In this document: piece after piece, positions 1-11,699 of the stretch
Layout: each line of letters begins with the position of its first letter
How positions within the stretch are numbered: position 1 is the first letter of the stretch
From: Phocoena phocoena
Taxonomy: Eukaryota; Chordata; Mammalia; Artiodactyla; Phocoenidae
Direction: 5' to 3'
Assembly (NCBI RefSeq): GCF_963924675.1
Contig: NC_089220.1
Coordinates: 159,315,270 to 159,379,269, forward strand
DNA length: 64,000 nucleotides
Notes under the pieces: generated by a model
What the model was told of the DNA's origin: nothing
Seen by the model: only the letters and a program-made list of their open reading frames with translations
The model's database searches: none
Translations under genes and position numbers: made by a program

Positions 1-630
1 ATGTACAGTTGAAAACTAGAAGACTGAATTCTGGTTTCTGCTTGAGCAAATCATGTTACTTCTCTGAGTCTCAATAAATAAGGATGATGGTAACAGGAAC
101 GCTCTGACAGGCCACTGGGTCCTGTGATGATCAGAGACAGTACACAGTAAAGCCAGGGGGATCCGGGGTCCCCACCTAAACGCTGAGTGGGGTCCTCATC
201 CCCTCCAATCAGTACCAACTGAGGACAGGAACTCTGTGTACAAAGTCCAAATGCTCAACAATAATTAACAAACAAGCTGAATAATGGAAATACATAAAAG
301 AATGATCAAGTGAAGTAGCTCTTTTCAGCTTTTTTAAAAAGGAAAGAAAAAGGAGAAGAAAAACTGGCAAGGACCAACCATCAACTCATATGTAGATTAA
401 TTCAAAAAGAATCTCCTAGCAACCAGCCCCTCCTGAGGCATGAATTAGCGCTATCACGGAAACAGGAAAAACATCACTTGGAACGTTGATATTTTAGTAT
501 CAGGCAAATAACTAGGTCTAGTATGGGCAACACTGATAAAATTGGCTATTGCAGACAACTAAAAAGTGTCCAAAATGACACCCTGAAAGCTAGTAGAGAC
601 ATCTGAGTCCCCGTTATTACTTTATTCAAC
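1..630. other. Unique sequence, no gene seen
   Basis: No open frame, RNA gene or confident repeat is visible. A short stretch near positions 50-110 loosely resembles the middle of a MIR SINE (a 'cttctctgagtctca' type motif followed by 'aggatgatggtaacagg'), but it is too short to call. Confidence 0.4.
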
Positions 631-631
631 A

Positions 632-872
632 GTTGACAAATATTTATATTGAGAATCAACTCAATGTGTGCAAGAAATACAATGCGAAAGCCCCTGCGGC
701 CCCCCAGTGTTTAGGTCTGGGGGTGGGGGAAGCAGACAGGCTGGGGCAGTGACAAGTGTTCTGCTAGGGGCAGTGCCATGGAGAGCCCAAGAGAGAGCTG
801 ACAGGGCTGCTGGGAAGCAAGTTACATTGTGTGTAGAGTGAGGGGTGGGGAGAGAGGGGGGCGCTGGGGATA
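632..872 (-). repeat. L2-like LINE fragment
   Basis: The stretch begins 'caacagttgacaaatattta' and continues through a G-rich segment with 'gacaagtgttctgctagggg'. This resembles the reverse complement of an L2 3' end, where 'caacaaatatttattgag' precedes a body describing tissue-wide old LINE decay. It is strongly diverged and could instead be a MIR relative. The two frames of 70-100 codons across it have no recognisable motifs. Confidence 0.35.
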
Positions 873-2775
873 AAAACATACACGCAGCAAGAACATTCAG
901 CCCACAAAAAAGGTTTACTTATGCATTTTAGAAGCAGGCGGGATCGAATAACATCAGGGACAAAGTTACTAATGTTGAGATTTCCCATTAACAAATCAGA
1001 CATTATTTCCTCTTTCAAACACAAAACCACTGAAAGCCCATACTTGCCACAAAGAACACAGAACACAAGCAAGAGGGTGGCAAGAGATCCTCAGATCAAA
1101 TTCTCACCAAGTAACACCAAGTGTTCCCCCAAAGGCAGCCACCACCAGACATGTAAATGAGGGTTACACCCGAAGCAGATGAAGAAAGTGCTAAAAACAG
1201 AAATTACAGCTGAAAGTACTTAAAGAAACTAAATAAACCAAATAAAAAACTAAAACAAGATTATAAAAGGATATCACACCAAAGACAGGAAAATAGAAGA
1301 TACAATTCAGGAGACATACAGTGGAACCTACATGTGAGAAAACCTGTTGGGTGGGGGACACACCAGGATGTGGGCACCGGGGTGCAGCACCCCAGGACTG
1401 TCAGAGGGGAGAGGAACGACCTGGCCCCTCCTTGAGTCAGACAGCACAACAGAACGGATGACAGAGGAAGAGCAACTCCACCTCTGTTACAGCCACTTCT
1501 ATCCCGCAGGATCTGAAGATTGTTTTCTCGGTCCCAATGTGTCATCCTAGAGCACTTCTATGGCGGTCAAATTCATAGTCACGTCTGCAAGTGAGATCAT
1601 CACCCATCGGTATTTTCCTCACTTTCAGACCTGATATATAGCTTATATTTTAGGAAGAAAAGGTTAAATCTAGAATTTACCTCCTACCCTCAATCTACAA
1701 CTACAACCTGCCTTTTGAACATCCCGATTCTGGGGGAAATAGAAAGAAAGGGAATACTGTGGCCTCTGAGGGTCACCTCAGACACAAGGAAATGGGATGC
1801 ATAACTAATGATAAAATCTGAGCTGCAACTGCCAAGGCAGAGTCGTTCTGCATTTAATCAAGTCTGTCGAGCTTCAGAGGGATGGATAACAGGCAGCCAG
1901 ATGGACAAGATTTGCATTCAGAAAAGCCGCACCGGAAGACCCAAATGAATGTGCCTCAGAATCCTGCCATCAGATCTCCTGCCTGGTTTAATAAAACTTG
2001 AATTTAAACAATCACAAAACCAAAAAGGTTTAAACAATCCATTTCGTTTCTAAAGCTGAATCAATACTAAGGCAGTGAGCCCAGCATGAGAGAAGCTCGG
2101 TGCTAACTCTCTTCTGCTCCATTTGAGTGCTCAGCCCTGCTGTACATCTGGCTCCGGTCCAGGCTGCACAGAGACACGGAGAGGATGGGAGCGCACATGT
2201 CTTCCTTCCAAAACTATCTGGCGAATGGTGAATGCAACGTTACAACCCTGAGCACGTGCTGAGTGCAAGCATACACACGCCAGGGTACACGACAACCCTT
2301 ACTCCTCTGCAAAACCTGAGACACCTAGCCAAGGGGGACATGCAGCCAAGGACCTACCTAGTCTGCTATTAAAACGGTCATCATGACTGCAAAAGAGAAA
2401 TGAGGCAGATGTACTCAGGTTCCCTGGCTTGTTAATCTAGTAAACAGTGTTCAATAAGATGGCACAAAGCCAGGGGCTCAGTACTAATCCTGGACCCTCT
2501 CCTCTCAAGACCTGGTGAGAGACCAGAGGGAGGGAGCCAGGCACTGCCGCTGAGCTCCAGGCTCCAGGGCCTGCCCAACGTCCTCAGGCCCAAGTGGAGG
2601 AGTAGAGGCAGCTGCTAGGGTGCTGGGCCTCCTCTCTGTGCTGACAGCTCAGCGGCGACCCCATGGGGAGCACAGTGGGAGCAGGCCCTCTGGTAGGTTC
2701 CTTGTGATGGAGAAGAGGAGGGGAGAATGCCACATATATTCCATTTTTTTCCTACCGCAATCTACCAGGTTTGGC
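873..2775. other. Unique sequence, no gene seen
   Basis: About 1.9 kb of mixed-composition DNA. Frames of 67-94 codons near 1261-1550 overlap each other on both strands and show no domain or codon signal. I see no splice-flanked exon and no recognisable repeat. Confidence 0.4.
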
Positions 2776-2789
2776 GAAATTTGATTTTT

Positions 2790-2950
2790 TAAAAATATTT
2801 ATTTGGTTCGTCGGGTCTTAGTCTTTAGTTGCGGCATGCAAACTCTTAGTTGTGGCATGTGGGATGTAGTTCCCTGACCGGGGACTGAACCCAGCCCCAC
2901 TGCGCTGGGAACGCAGAGTCTTAGCCACTGGGCCACCAAGGAAGTCCCGT
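2790..2950 (-). repeat. CHR-family SINE (short tRNA-Glu type)
   Basis: Read on the minus strand it starts 'gggacttccttggtggccca' and contains a degenerate B box (complement of 'ggggactgaaccc'). The target-site duplication is 'gaaatttgattttt' at 2776-2789 and 'gaaatttggttttt' at 2951-2964, one mismatch in 14. It is the older short form without the GC-rich body seen in the younger cetacean copies. Confidence 0.85.
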
Positions 2951-2964
2951 GAAATTTGGTTTTT

Positions 2965-3539
2965 AAGCCAATATTTTTCTCAGCATTCCAAGAAATCCAT
3001 GGATCAATAAATATATCCTTGCTTTCTATTTCTGAATTTCAGTCAGCCAATGTGACTATGTTGAAAATAGGAAACGTCACTTGTCTGCACGATTCAATGA
3101 ACTGTCCTTTGAGAAGAGAAAAATACTACCAGGGATTAGCTTGGATTTCAGTGATGCCTTCACCTGGTGGGGGAAGGAGGTATTTTCTTCCATAATCAGA
3201 TGTCCAAGAGAGTTCACTGAAATGTCATCCTGCCATGGTTACTATATCCAATGGAAGGGGAGCATCTGCAGCTACATCAGGCCCTTTGAAACCCTTGGGT
3301 AAGAGTCACCAACATCATCCTTCTGAGGAGTTAAGAGTGATGCAAGGCTGTGTGTAAGTCACTGCCAGCCTCCTCCTCACAGCGCCCAGTGGCCCGCCTC
3401 TGAGCCCAGCAGGCTCGAGGTGCACAGCACCCCTCCCTCCATCCGGCCAGCAGGCGAAGGGCAAGGTTGTGAGGGGCTGAGAGAGGCGGGTAGACTGGCA
3501 TCTCCAGCCGACCCTCCTCCAGGCCGCTGTGCAGATGTC
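2965..3539. other. Unique sequence, no gene seen
   Basis: Two overlapping frames (2956-3302) of 73-79 codons have no recognisable motif. GC content rises near 3360-3530. No repeat recognised. Confidence 0.35.
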
Positions 3540-3870
3540 CTTCAGTCTTGGGATTCTACCCTAGTGAGATGATCTCACACGCAGACAAGGCTTTAAGCCC
3601 GAAGATGTTCATTACTGCATTATGTATAATAGGAAAAAGAAAACTGTAAATAACCTAAATGTTCAGTAATAAGGGACTGAATAGCTAGGTGGCAAATTTA
3701 CTATTATAAGGAAAAATGTGTAGCTATTAAAATAATTATAAATAAATATTTATAAAAAGCTCACACATTTGTAATTGGGGAAATACTTCTATTTATCACG
3801 CTAAGTGAAAAGGAAGATACAAAATTTTGTACACAGTGTCACCACAATTATATGCTATACAGGTTTGGGT
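3540..3870 (+). repeat. Old L1 fragment (L1M type, 3' ORF2 region)
   Basis: The order of motifs 'ggattctaccctag', 'gatgttcattactgcattatgtataatagg', 'aataacctaaatgttcagtaataagggactg' and 'aagtgaaaagga' follows the decayed ORF2 3' end and downstream region of old mammalian L1M elements. The reading frame is destroyed by stops and indels. No target-site duplication is visible, as expected at this age. Confidence 0.6.
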
Positions 3871-3933
3871 TTTATTGTTTTGGTGGTGGTGGTTTCATTT
3901 TAAATAAATCCAGCTTTTAAAAGTACTAGAAGA

Positions 3934-4134
3934 GGGGCTTCCCTGGTGGCGCAGTGGTTGAGAGTCCGCCTGCCGATGCAGGGGACACGGGTTCATGCCC
4001 TGGTCCGGGAGGATCCCACATGCCGCGGAGCGGCTGAGCCCGTGAGGCATGGCCGCTGAACCTGCGCATCCGGAGCCTGCGCTCCGCAACGGGAGAGGCC
4101 ACAACAGTGTGAGGCCCACGTACCGCCAAAAAAA
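3934..4134 (+). repeat. CHR-family SINE, short GC-rich cetacean type
   Basis: It starts 'ggggcttccctggtggcgca', has an A box near the head and a B-box-like 'gggttcatgccct', then the GC-rich body from 'catgccgcggagcggctg' and an A tail. It is flanked by a perfect 15-bp duplication 'aaaagtactagaaga' at 3919-3933 and 4135-4149. The intact duplication and low divergence indicate a comparatively recent insertion. Confidence 0.95.
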
Positions 4135-4375
4135 AAAAGTACTAGAAGAAACCACACAAAAATGTTCACAGTACTTCTTTTGTATCAGGCAAGCACAGGA
4201 GCTTCTTCTCTCTCCCTCTCTCTTTTTTTTTTTAAACCCTTCTGTATGTTCCAGTTTTTCTCTGTGGGCATATTTATTTTGCACATTCAAAATGGAGAGA
4301 GTGTTAGAGCTTCCCTTTCTAAGTATACCAGTGCTACAGAGTTTTAAATCCTACCATTAAATTTCCAACCTCAAA

Positions 4376-4577
4376 ACGTATGGACACCAAGGAGGGAAAG
4401 GGGGGAAAGGGCGGGTGGGGTGGGATGAACTGAGAAATTGGGACTGACATATATACACTAATATGTATAAAATAGATAACTAATGAGAACCTGCTGTATA
4501 GCACAGGGAACACTACTTCACTTGGCTGTACAGTAGAAACACAACTTTGTAAAACAACTATACCCCAATTAAAAAAA
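4376..4577 (+). repeat. 5'-truncated L1 3' end
   Basis: This is the 3' UTR terminus of an L1, running from a G-rich tract through 'aatagataactaatgagaac' to 'ctataccccaattaaaaaaa'. A perfect 17-bp target-site duplication 'aaatttccaacctcaaa' lies at 4359-4375 and 4578-4594. The G-rich stretch 4393-4425 could fold as a G-quadruplex, a known feature of L1 3' UTRs. Confidence 0.9.
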
Positions 4578-4594
4578 AAATTTCCAACCTCAAA

Positions 4595-5795
4595 GAACAA
4601 AGAAATTTACTATAAAATGGTGGAAACTTCATCAGTCACTTAGATGGAAAAGAGAGTTGATAAGAACTTCATACCATGAAATGGGAAGACAAACATTAAA
4701 AATTAAACAAGTAAAGATTATATTTATTTACTGCTGAATAGGAATATTGTTTCATTCCAGATAAGCAAGGTTATGCTTGGTTTAAAGAAGACCAATACTA
4801 CTGCAGAGCTGATACAAACTATAGGACTATTTTGGTATCTGAGAAGGAGGGGAAAAGTCTGCATGTCATTTCTCATTTCAGCAGCATTTAACCTAAAGGT
4901 ATATGCAGAGACAAACAGACTGTCTCAGTCATAGAACAAATTAATAATCACACAAGTCGCTCTGATCACTCTGAGCCTCAAATGTGGACTGCAGTACAAA
5001 CTGTTCTCGGAGGCCACTTTCAACATCACTGCCAACAGCTGCACCTTCAATATGCAAAATCATTACTTACCATCTTTTCTCTTGACACTCAACAAGACAA
5101 GTTCTATCCTATTCTTTCACCTGTCCCCTATATAAATTAATTCTTGTAGGAACACAGAAATTATTAAACTAATGAATAAGACAAAGTATCAGTCTACTCT
5201 TGAGATACATTACTATTCGAACTATTAAAGAATTAAAAAGGGAAGACAGTATCTTATTAAACACTGCACTGTAATACAGAGCTGAAATAAAACCATCAAA
5301 ATGAGTGAAAGAGAGTGGCAGAGGGCACTGCACCCAAGTTGCCGTGAGATGGACACAGGTGTTCCAGAGGGCGATGCCTGCCTGCTGGGGGTGAGGGTGG
5401 GGAGGGGAAGGTGTGCACTGACCGCTCCCCTGCCCAGGCCATCCTCGGGTGAGTTAGTAGCGACCCAGGCCTGTGCTTGGGGAGTGCATGGCCCTGGGTA
5501 ACAGGTCCAGCCCTGGGCTGACCCAAGATCTGTGAGGGACAGGCCTCAGGAAGCCCCTGGGTGTGCCCGTGTCTGCTCTCAACTCACACCATAAAATGTC
5601 ATTTCTCAAACCTAACCACCTCCACAGAGTGCCTTTCAGAAGGGACCCTACGAGGGGGCCAACAAAAGTGGAAGCCAATCAAACACAACCTGCCAGGCAA
5701 GTACTCTTCCATTTGCTCAGCACAGCCTTATTAGCCTGGCTGCGCTCTGATATCAAAAACATCTTAGACTAACCTGATTTTCCAGTTAGTTTAAG
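4595..5795. other. Unique sequence, no gene seen
   Basis: AT-rich to about 5290, then GC-richer. Frames of 66-76 codons at 5296-5772 overlap on opposite strands and lack any known motif. No repeat recognised. Confidence 0.4.
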
Positions 5796-5805
5796 AAGAA
5801 ATGGA

Positions 5806-6166
5806 GGGCTTCCCTGGTGGCGCAGTGGTTAAGAATCCACCTGCCAATGCAGGGGACACGGGTTGGAGCCCTGGTCCGGGAAGATCCCACATGCCGTGGA
5901 GCAACTAAGCCCGTACACCACAACTGCTGAGCCTGCGCTCTAGAGCCCGCGAGCCACAACTACTGAGCCTGCGAGCCACAACTACCGAAGCCCGCACACC
6001 TAGAGCCCGTGCTCTGCAACAAGAGAGCCACCACAGTGAGAAGCCCGTGCACCACAACGAATAGCCCCCGCTTGCCACAACTAGAGAAAGCCTGCACGCA
6101 GCAATGAGGACCCAACACAGCCAAAAATAAATAAATAAAATAAAATAAGTTTATCATAAAAACAAC
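5806..6166 (+). repeat. CHR-family SINE, long type
   Basis: It starts 'gggcttccctggtggcgcag', carries the B-box region 'gggttggagccct', then the long body with repeated 'ccacaactactgagcc' units and 'ctagagaaagcctgc', and ends in an AAATA-rich tail. The 10-bp duplication 'aagaaatgga' is at 5796-5805 and 6167-6176. One extra internal 'gagcctgcgagccacaac' unit is repeated within the body. Confidence 0.93.
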
Positions 6167-6176
6167 AAGAAATGGA

Positions 6177-6614
6177 AAATTACCAACTCATTCTGAATCT
6201 AAGGCTCTTGGTAACAGTTACAATTTCCCAAGCACACACACAAAAAGCTGAGAATACAGCCAGCTCTGAGCCTACCAAGCAAAACCACTACGTCCAGGCA
6301 GCTAAGCCACCTGTGAAGCAGCAAATCACTCTTCTTTCCTTCTCTCAAATTCATTCTTGTTTAGAGCAGAAGTAGGGGGAGAAGATTACTTCACAATGTA
6401 TATAAACACACAAGCTAATTCTGGGTCTTCTTTAAGCCATTATCAGTAGTACCTCCTACATATTACACTCTTTTAGAAAATACTAATTAGCAGGAAGTAT
6501 AAAATGTTATTTGATATAAACGTGCAGTAAATAGGTAAATTTTTTAAAAACAAAGAACCTGGAGATCATAATTACAAGAAGCATCTTAAATAAATAAATG
6601 GAATGGGGTTAATT
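6177..6614. other. Unique sequence, no gene seen
   Basis: AT-rich single-copy sequence with a 67-codon frame at 6172-6375 that partly uses the SINE target-site copy. No motif or repeat recognised. Confidence 0.35.
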
Positions 6615-6790
6615 TTAAAACCAAAGGATTTTAGAGCTGAGACGCCCCGCCCCCACCACCATCTTTTTAAACAAAGGAGAAGAGGCCTGGAGGAAGTCCC
6701 TCTCCAAGGTCACAGCAAGTGGGGACTAGCGTGCAGACCCCAAGCCCGATGCTCTCTCACACTAGACTCCCTTCAGCAGCAGAATCTGCT
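6615..6790 (+). repeat. MIR-like SINE relic
   Basis: Motif order 'ggattttagagctgag', 'aaaggagaagaggcctgga', 'tctccaaggtcacagcaag' and 'ggggactagcgtgcagacc' follows the core and 3' part of MIR-type SINEs. Divergence is high. Confidence 0.55.
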
Positions 6791-7660
6791 TTAGACAAGA
6801 AGTTCGACCCCGTGCATTTAATAGTGCCATTCTCCAAAGCAGAGGACAGAGAGAAAAGAAAGAAAATTAAGGAGGATGAACTTCCACTATATTTGAAATA
6901 GACATCTCTTACTAAGAAATACTGATTTATAAAATGCAAAAAATAAACAAGAAACCTCCCAGTAATACCTCCTGACAGCTCCATCTCCAGTATGCGGGAT
7001 TTAGAGGCAGCTCTGAAGCCCCGGACCCCTGACAAGTTACTCTCCCCAAGATCCCGCAACCCCAGCGCCACCATCTTCCACAGAAAAATCCCTCTACTCC
7101 TGTTTGCTTGCCTCAGTCAACTCAGGAAGCCTGCAGCTCCCAGGCCGCCCTCACTATCCCCTCTCAGCCCCAGAAGGCCCCACACCACCGCCACTGTCTG
7201 GCAGCTCCCAACTCCCAAAACACACGTCCTTCCTCAGCAAAATGCCCTGTGTGTGCTCCCACACCTCCCCGCTCTGAGCACCACGTCCCTACACTGTTGG
7301 GGGTCTTCTCTGGAGCCTCGCTGTCCCCTTCGAAACCAGTTCCTTCACCCCTCTGGCCCTGCCCAGCACCCCCAGCTGCCCTCTCTCCCCCGCTACTTCA
7401 CCATAATATCTAGGGATTTCAACATCTAGCTAAGCGAACTTTCTACTCCCTTGACCTCCTGTCTTCTGTGACCTTGTCCTCACCTGACCCTGGGCTCCTG
7501 TCCCCATGGTTACCCACCCCAGACCTGTGGTCACTAGTAACAACACTCCTTGATCTCAAGGCCAAGCAGCCGCCTCCACCCATCACCTCCCACCTTCCCA
7601 GCTAACTCCCTCTGCCACACCAACCCCTTCACCTCTCAACACATCAAGACCATATGCACT

Positions 7661-8903
7661 ATCTTGAGAACGAAAAATGGAGCTGGAGGAATCAGGCTCC
7701 CTGACTTCAGACTATACTACAAAGCTACAATAATCAAGACAGTATGGTACTGGCATAAAAACAGAAAGATAGATCAATGGAACAGGATAGAAAGCCCAGA
7801 GATAAACCCACACACATATGGTCACCTTATCTTTTACAAAGGAGGCAAGACTATACAGTGGAGAAAAGACAGCCTCTTCAATAAGTGGTGCTGGGAAAAC
7901 TGGACAGGTACATGTAAAAGTATGAAATTAGAACACTCCCTAACACCATACACAAAAATAAACTCAAAATGGATTAAAGACCTAAATGTAAGGCCAGACA
8001 CTCTAAAACTCTTAGAGGAAAACACAGGAAGAACACTCTATGACATAAATCACAGCAAGATCCTTTTTGACCCATCTCATAGAGAAATGGAAATAAAAAC
8101 AAAAATAAACAAATGGGACCTAATGAAACTTAAAAGCTTTTGCACAGCAAAAGAAACCACAAACAAGACCAAAAGACAACCCTCAGAATGGGAGAAAATA
8201 TTTGCAAATGAAGCAACTGACAAAGGATTAACCCCCAAAATTTATAAGCAGCTCATGCAGCTCAATAACAAAAAAACAAAGAACCCAATCCAAAAATGGG
8301 CAGAAGACCAAAATAGACATTTCTTCAAAGAAGATATACAGATTGCCAACAAACACATGAAAGAATGCTCAACATCATTAATCATTAGAGAAATGCAAAT
8401 CAAAACTACAATGAGATATCATCTCACACCAATCAGAATGGCCATCATCAAAAAATCTAGAAACAATAAATGCTGGAGAGGGTGTGGAGAAAAGGGGAAC
8501 CCTCTTGCACTGCTGGTGGGAATGTAAATTGATACAGCCATTATGGAGAACAGTATGGAGGTTCCTTAAAAAACTAAAAATAGAACTACCATACGACCCA
8601 GCAATCCCGCTACTGGGCATATAACCTGAGAAAACCATGATTCAAAAAGAGTCATGTACCAAAATGTTCATTGCAGCTCTATTTACAATAGCCAGGACAT
8701 GGAAGCAACCTAAGTGTCCATCAACAGATGAATGGATAAAGATGTGGCTCATATGTACAATGGAGTATTACTCAGCCATAAAAAGAAACGAAACTGAGTT
8801 ATTTGTAGTGAGGTGGATGGACCTAGAGTCTGTCACACAGCGTGAAGTAAGTCAGAAAGAGAAAAACGAGTATCGTATGCTAACACATATATATGGAATC
8901 TAA
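7661..8903 (+). pseudogene. L1 ORF2 C-terminal remnant, frameshifted
   Basis: The translation begins in a [16 protein letters not shown] segment and follows the L1 ORF2 C-terminal region ([19 protein letters not shown], then ...CWRGCGEKG). Compared with remembered L1 ORF2, the G run at 8494-8497 has one extra G, which moves the frame and gives a stop after 8524. In the restored phase a TAA at 8622-8624 replaces the usual Tyr codon in the GIYP motif. That phase then reads through the [13 protein letters not shown] region to the normal terminus near 8903. The open frame that appears to start at 7550 joins about 37 codons of host sequence to this remnant. Confidence 0.9.
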
Positions 8904-9283
8904 GAAAAAGAAAAACAAGGTCATGAAGAACCGAGGGGCAAGACGGGAATCAAGACACAGACCTACTAGAGAACGGACTTGAGGATATGGGGAGGGGGAA
9001 GGGTAAGCTGTGACAAAGTGAGAGAGTGGCATGGACATACATACACTACCAAACGTAAAATAAATAGCTAGTGGGAAGCAGCCGCATAGCACAGGGAGAT
9101 CAGCTCGGTGCTTTGTGACCACCTAGAGGGGTGGGATGGGAGGGTGGGAGGGAGAGAGATGCAAGAGGGAGGGGATATGGGAACATATGTATAACTGATT
9201 CACTTTGTTATAAAGCAGAAACTGACACACCATTGTAAAACAATTATACTCCAATAAAGATGTTTAAAAATTTTTTTAAAAAA
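7661..9283 (+). mobile_element. 5'-truncated L1 retrotransposon with target-site duplication
   Basis: About 1.62 kb holding the 3' end of ORF2, the 3' UTR and a poly-A end after 'ccaataaagatgtttaaa'. A perfect 15-bp target-site duplication 'aagaccatatgcact' is at 7646-7660 and 9284-9298. The 3' UTR has a G-rich stretch at 9125-9180. The element inserted into an older L2-like sequence. It lacks ORF1, the endonuclease and reverse transcriptase catalytic regions and cannot move on its own. Confidence 0.95.
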
Positions 9284-9353
9284 AAGACCATATGCACTGA
9301 TTCTACTCCCTTTCTGCTGTCCTCACCCCTTCCCTGTCCTCCTTTCCTTCTTT

Positions 9354-9675
9354 TTTTTTTTTAAATAAATAAATTGATTGACTGATTGATTGCTGCATTG
9401 GGTCTTTGTTGCTGTGCGCGGGCTTTCTCTAGTTGCGGCCAGCAGGTGCTCCTCTTCGTGACGGTGCGCAGACTTCTCACTGCAGTGGCTTCTCCTGTTG
9501 CCGAGCACGGGCTCTAGGCGCGAGGGCTTCAGTAGTTGTGACACGCAGGGTCAGCAGTTGTGGCTCGTGGGCTCTGTGGGCATGTGGGATCTTCCGACGC
9601 CAGGGATCGAACCCGCGTCCCCTGCATTGGCAGGCGGATTCTTAACCACTGTGCCACCAGGTAAGTCCCCTTCCC
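9354..9675 (-). repeat. CHR-family SINE, long type
   Basis: On the minus strand it starts at 'gggacttacctggtggcaca' and ends in a T-rich tract (A tail on the element strand). The B box is visible as the complement of 'gggatcgaacccg'. The duplication 'ttccttcttt' is at 9344-9353 and 9676-9685. It is inserted in the L2-like sequence just downstream of the L1. Confidence 0.9.
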
Positions 9676-10599
9676 TTCCTTCTTTATCCAGCTCGGGGTG
9701 GACGACTCATGGTCATCAAGGCTCCCTGGTATACTTCCTTGCCACCGTGCCCTTCCACCCTCTGAAGAACTCTCTGGTAAACCCCAGAGCAGGTTCAATC
9801 CAGCTCTTCGCCTCCTCCACCTCTGCCCCAGCAGCTGTTCCCAGCTCCAGGTGCAGGAAAATGCAGAGCCCAGTGGCTGGTCTCACTTTAAGTTCTTGAC
9901 AGCCCCTTGGGTGGGCCTGGGCCCCGCCCATAGCTCTTCCTCTCTCCCCTCCTCCTTCTCCTGCTCCCACTCTGGCAGCCCCCTCCAGCCCCCTCACTCT
10001 CCCTCACTCTTCCTTCCAGGACTCCCCAGCTTAGAGAGCTCAGCCACACACAAGCTGAATGCCCTCTGGATGCAACAGCTCCCACGCCACTGTCGGTGGC
10101 CTCTCCCCTGAACTCCCCCACTGCCCATCCATCTAACACGTAAGGCAAATCCAAGTGGGCCAACCGGCTCTTCCCTGGCTTTCTCCGCTCACCAAGCACC
10201 AAGGGGCAGCTCCAGCACACCGCAGACCTGCCAGCTCTCCCCAGGCTCGAACCTCCACCGTCATGCCCACTGCCACCAGCAGGCTGGAGCCCCATCGCCG
10301 CTCCCTGGGGCTGCGGTGCCCCAGAGGAAGTCCTCACGATGGCCACAGGTGGGCCACGCTCTGCCCCCACGGCCTCTCCCACCTCACCTGCCAGGGTCCC
10401 CGTCGCCCCCTCTGCTCCCACTCCACTGGCCGCCCTGCTGCTCCTCAAACCCAGCAGGCACACACCCACTCCGCCTGAAAGGTTCTTCCCCAGGTATCCA
10501 CACGGCCTGCTCCCTCATCCTTCAGGTCTGCTCAGATGTTACCTTACATAAAATGACTAATCAGGTCACATTATAAGCGTTATCACAACACTAAGGCAT

Positions 10600-10745
10600 A
10601 GTGGCTGTGAGTCAGGCACTGTTCTAAGAACTTTATGCATATTAGCTTATTTAGGACAACTTACTCAACCCTGTTATCCTCACTCTGCCAACGAGGAAAT
10701 AGACATGGATAAGTCAGAGCCCAAAGGCACTCAGCCAATGAGGAT
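10600..10745 (+). repeat. MIR SINE
   Basis: 'gtcaggcactgttctaagaa', 'tttatgcatattagcttatt' and 'acgaggaaatagacatgg' match the core and 3' half of MIR. It is ancient and diverged, with no flanking duplication. Confidence 0.7.
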
Positions 10746-11523
10746 GCTACATCCACACACACCCCTACACACCCTACTCGTAATTTCTTGCGTCTCCTGC
10801 TGTGTTTTTAGCGGTACTGCGTCTGCTCGCTCCCCTGTGGTCATGGGAGCTCTATAAAGGCAGGGGTCTGCCTGCTTTGCTCCCAGATACCCATGAGCCT
10901 GAGGATGTTTAACACGGAGCAGGTACTTGGCACTGACCTGCTGAAGGAAGAAAGGAATCACAGAACCACTGAGCCACCTGCTGCCCCTCCAAAGCCTGCA
11001 TCGCACCAGCTTCTGTCTCTGAGCAGCCACATGACAATGAAAATGAGGCTCACGGCTCCCCGCTGGTGCCAAGGGCCATCCTTCACTGGCTGGAGGCAAG
11101 TGGACAGAGGAGCGCGGGCTGGGACAACACCCCTGGGGAGTGGAGTGGAGCAGCGCAGCGCGCTCTTCCCCAAGGAAACCCAGGGAGAAATTTACATGTT
11201 TTGGCTAAAGGCATATCAATTGTTTCCTGCCTGTTACTTCCTTATCAAACTATCTGTGGTTCCAACCACATTTCCCAAAATTACTGACCCAGCACAAATA
11301 GCCAACCTTGGCTAAACAGACTGAGCAAACCAGTGAAAGGAAATCACATGAAGCATGCAAACTCACCGAAGTGTCAGACACGCTAACTATTTCTGGCATT
11401 TCGTGGCAGAAAACACTACACTTGGGTTATTATTTATAAACCTTTCAAGCTACTGAAACAACACTGCTACTAAATAATCCTTAAAATCTTAGAAATTAAA
11501 ATTTTACATTATTTCCAGTCTTA
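10746..11523. other. Unique sequence, no gene seen
   Basis: GC-rich to about 11180, with overlapping frames of 70-140 codons on both strands (for example plus 10893-11315) that show no domain. AT-rich afterwards. No repeat recognised. Confidence 0.35.
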
Positions 11524-11532
11524 TCATATTTT

Positions 11533-11690
11533 TCTTTTCTTTCTTTAGGATTCAGATTTTTTTCGTTTGTTTCTTTTTTTGGCCATAGTGTGGCGGCTTG
11601 TGGGATATCTCAGTTCCCCAACCAGGGACTGAACCCAGGCCACGGCAATGAAAGTGCCAAGTCCTAACCACTAGACCACCAGGGAACTCG
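11533..11690 (-). repeat. CHR-family SINE (short tRNA-Glu type)
   Basis: The minus-strand head is the complement of 'ccaccagggaactc', and the B-box region is the complement of 'gggactgaaccca'. The 9-bp duplication 'tcatatttt' is at 11524-11532 and 11691-11699. It is the older short form. Confidence 0.85.
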
Positions 11691-11699
11691 TCATATTTT

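Larger units (their letters stand above)
7100..10570 (+). repeat. Old L2/CR1-type LINE, interrupted by an L1 and a CHR SINE
   Basis: The left part (about 7100-7645) has a pyrimidine-rich body with 'atatctagggatttcaacat' near 7407, which resembles the conserved endonuclease-region motif of L2 ORF2. The right part (about 10140-10560) has 'aaaggttcttccccaggtat', 'tgctccctcatccttcaggt' and 'ctgctcagatgttaccttac', the order seen near the L2 3' end. The two flank the L1 at 7661-9283 and the SINE at 9354-9675. Treating them as one element is an inference: they could be two L2 copies. The long frames across it on both strands (for example minus 9888-10469) have no known domain. Confidence 0.5.

Noticed and set aside
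9888..10469. Minus-strand frame of 193 codons, Gly/Ala-rich
   Set aside because: It lies antisense to L2-like pyrimidine-rich DNA, overlaps three plus-strand frames and has no domain. GC-rich sequence with few stop codons explains it.
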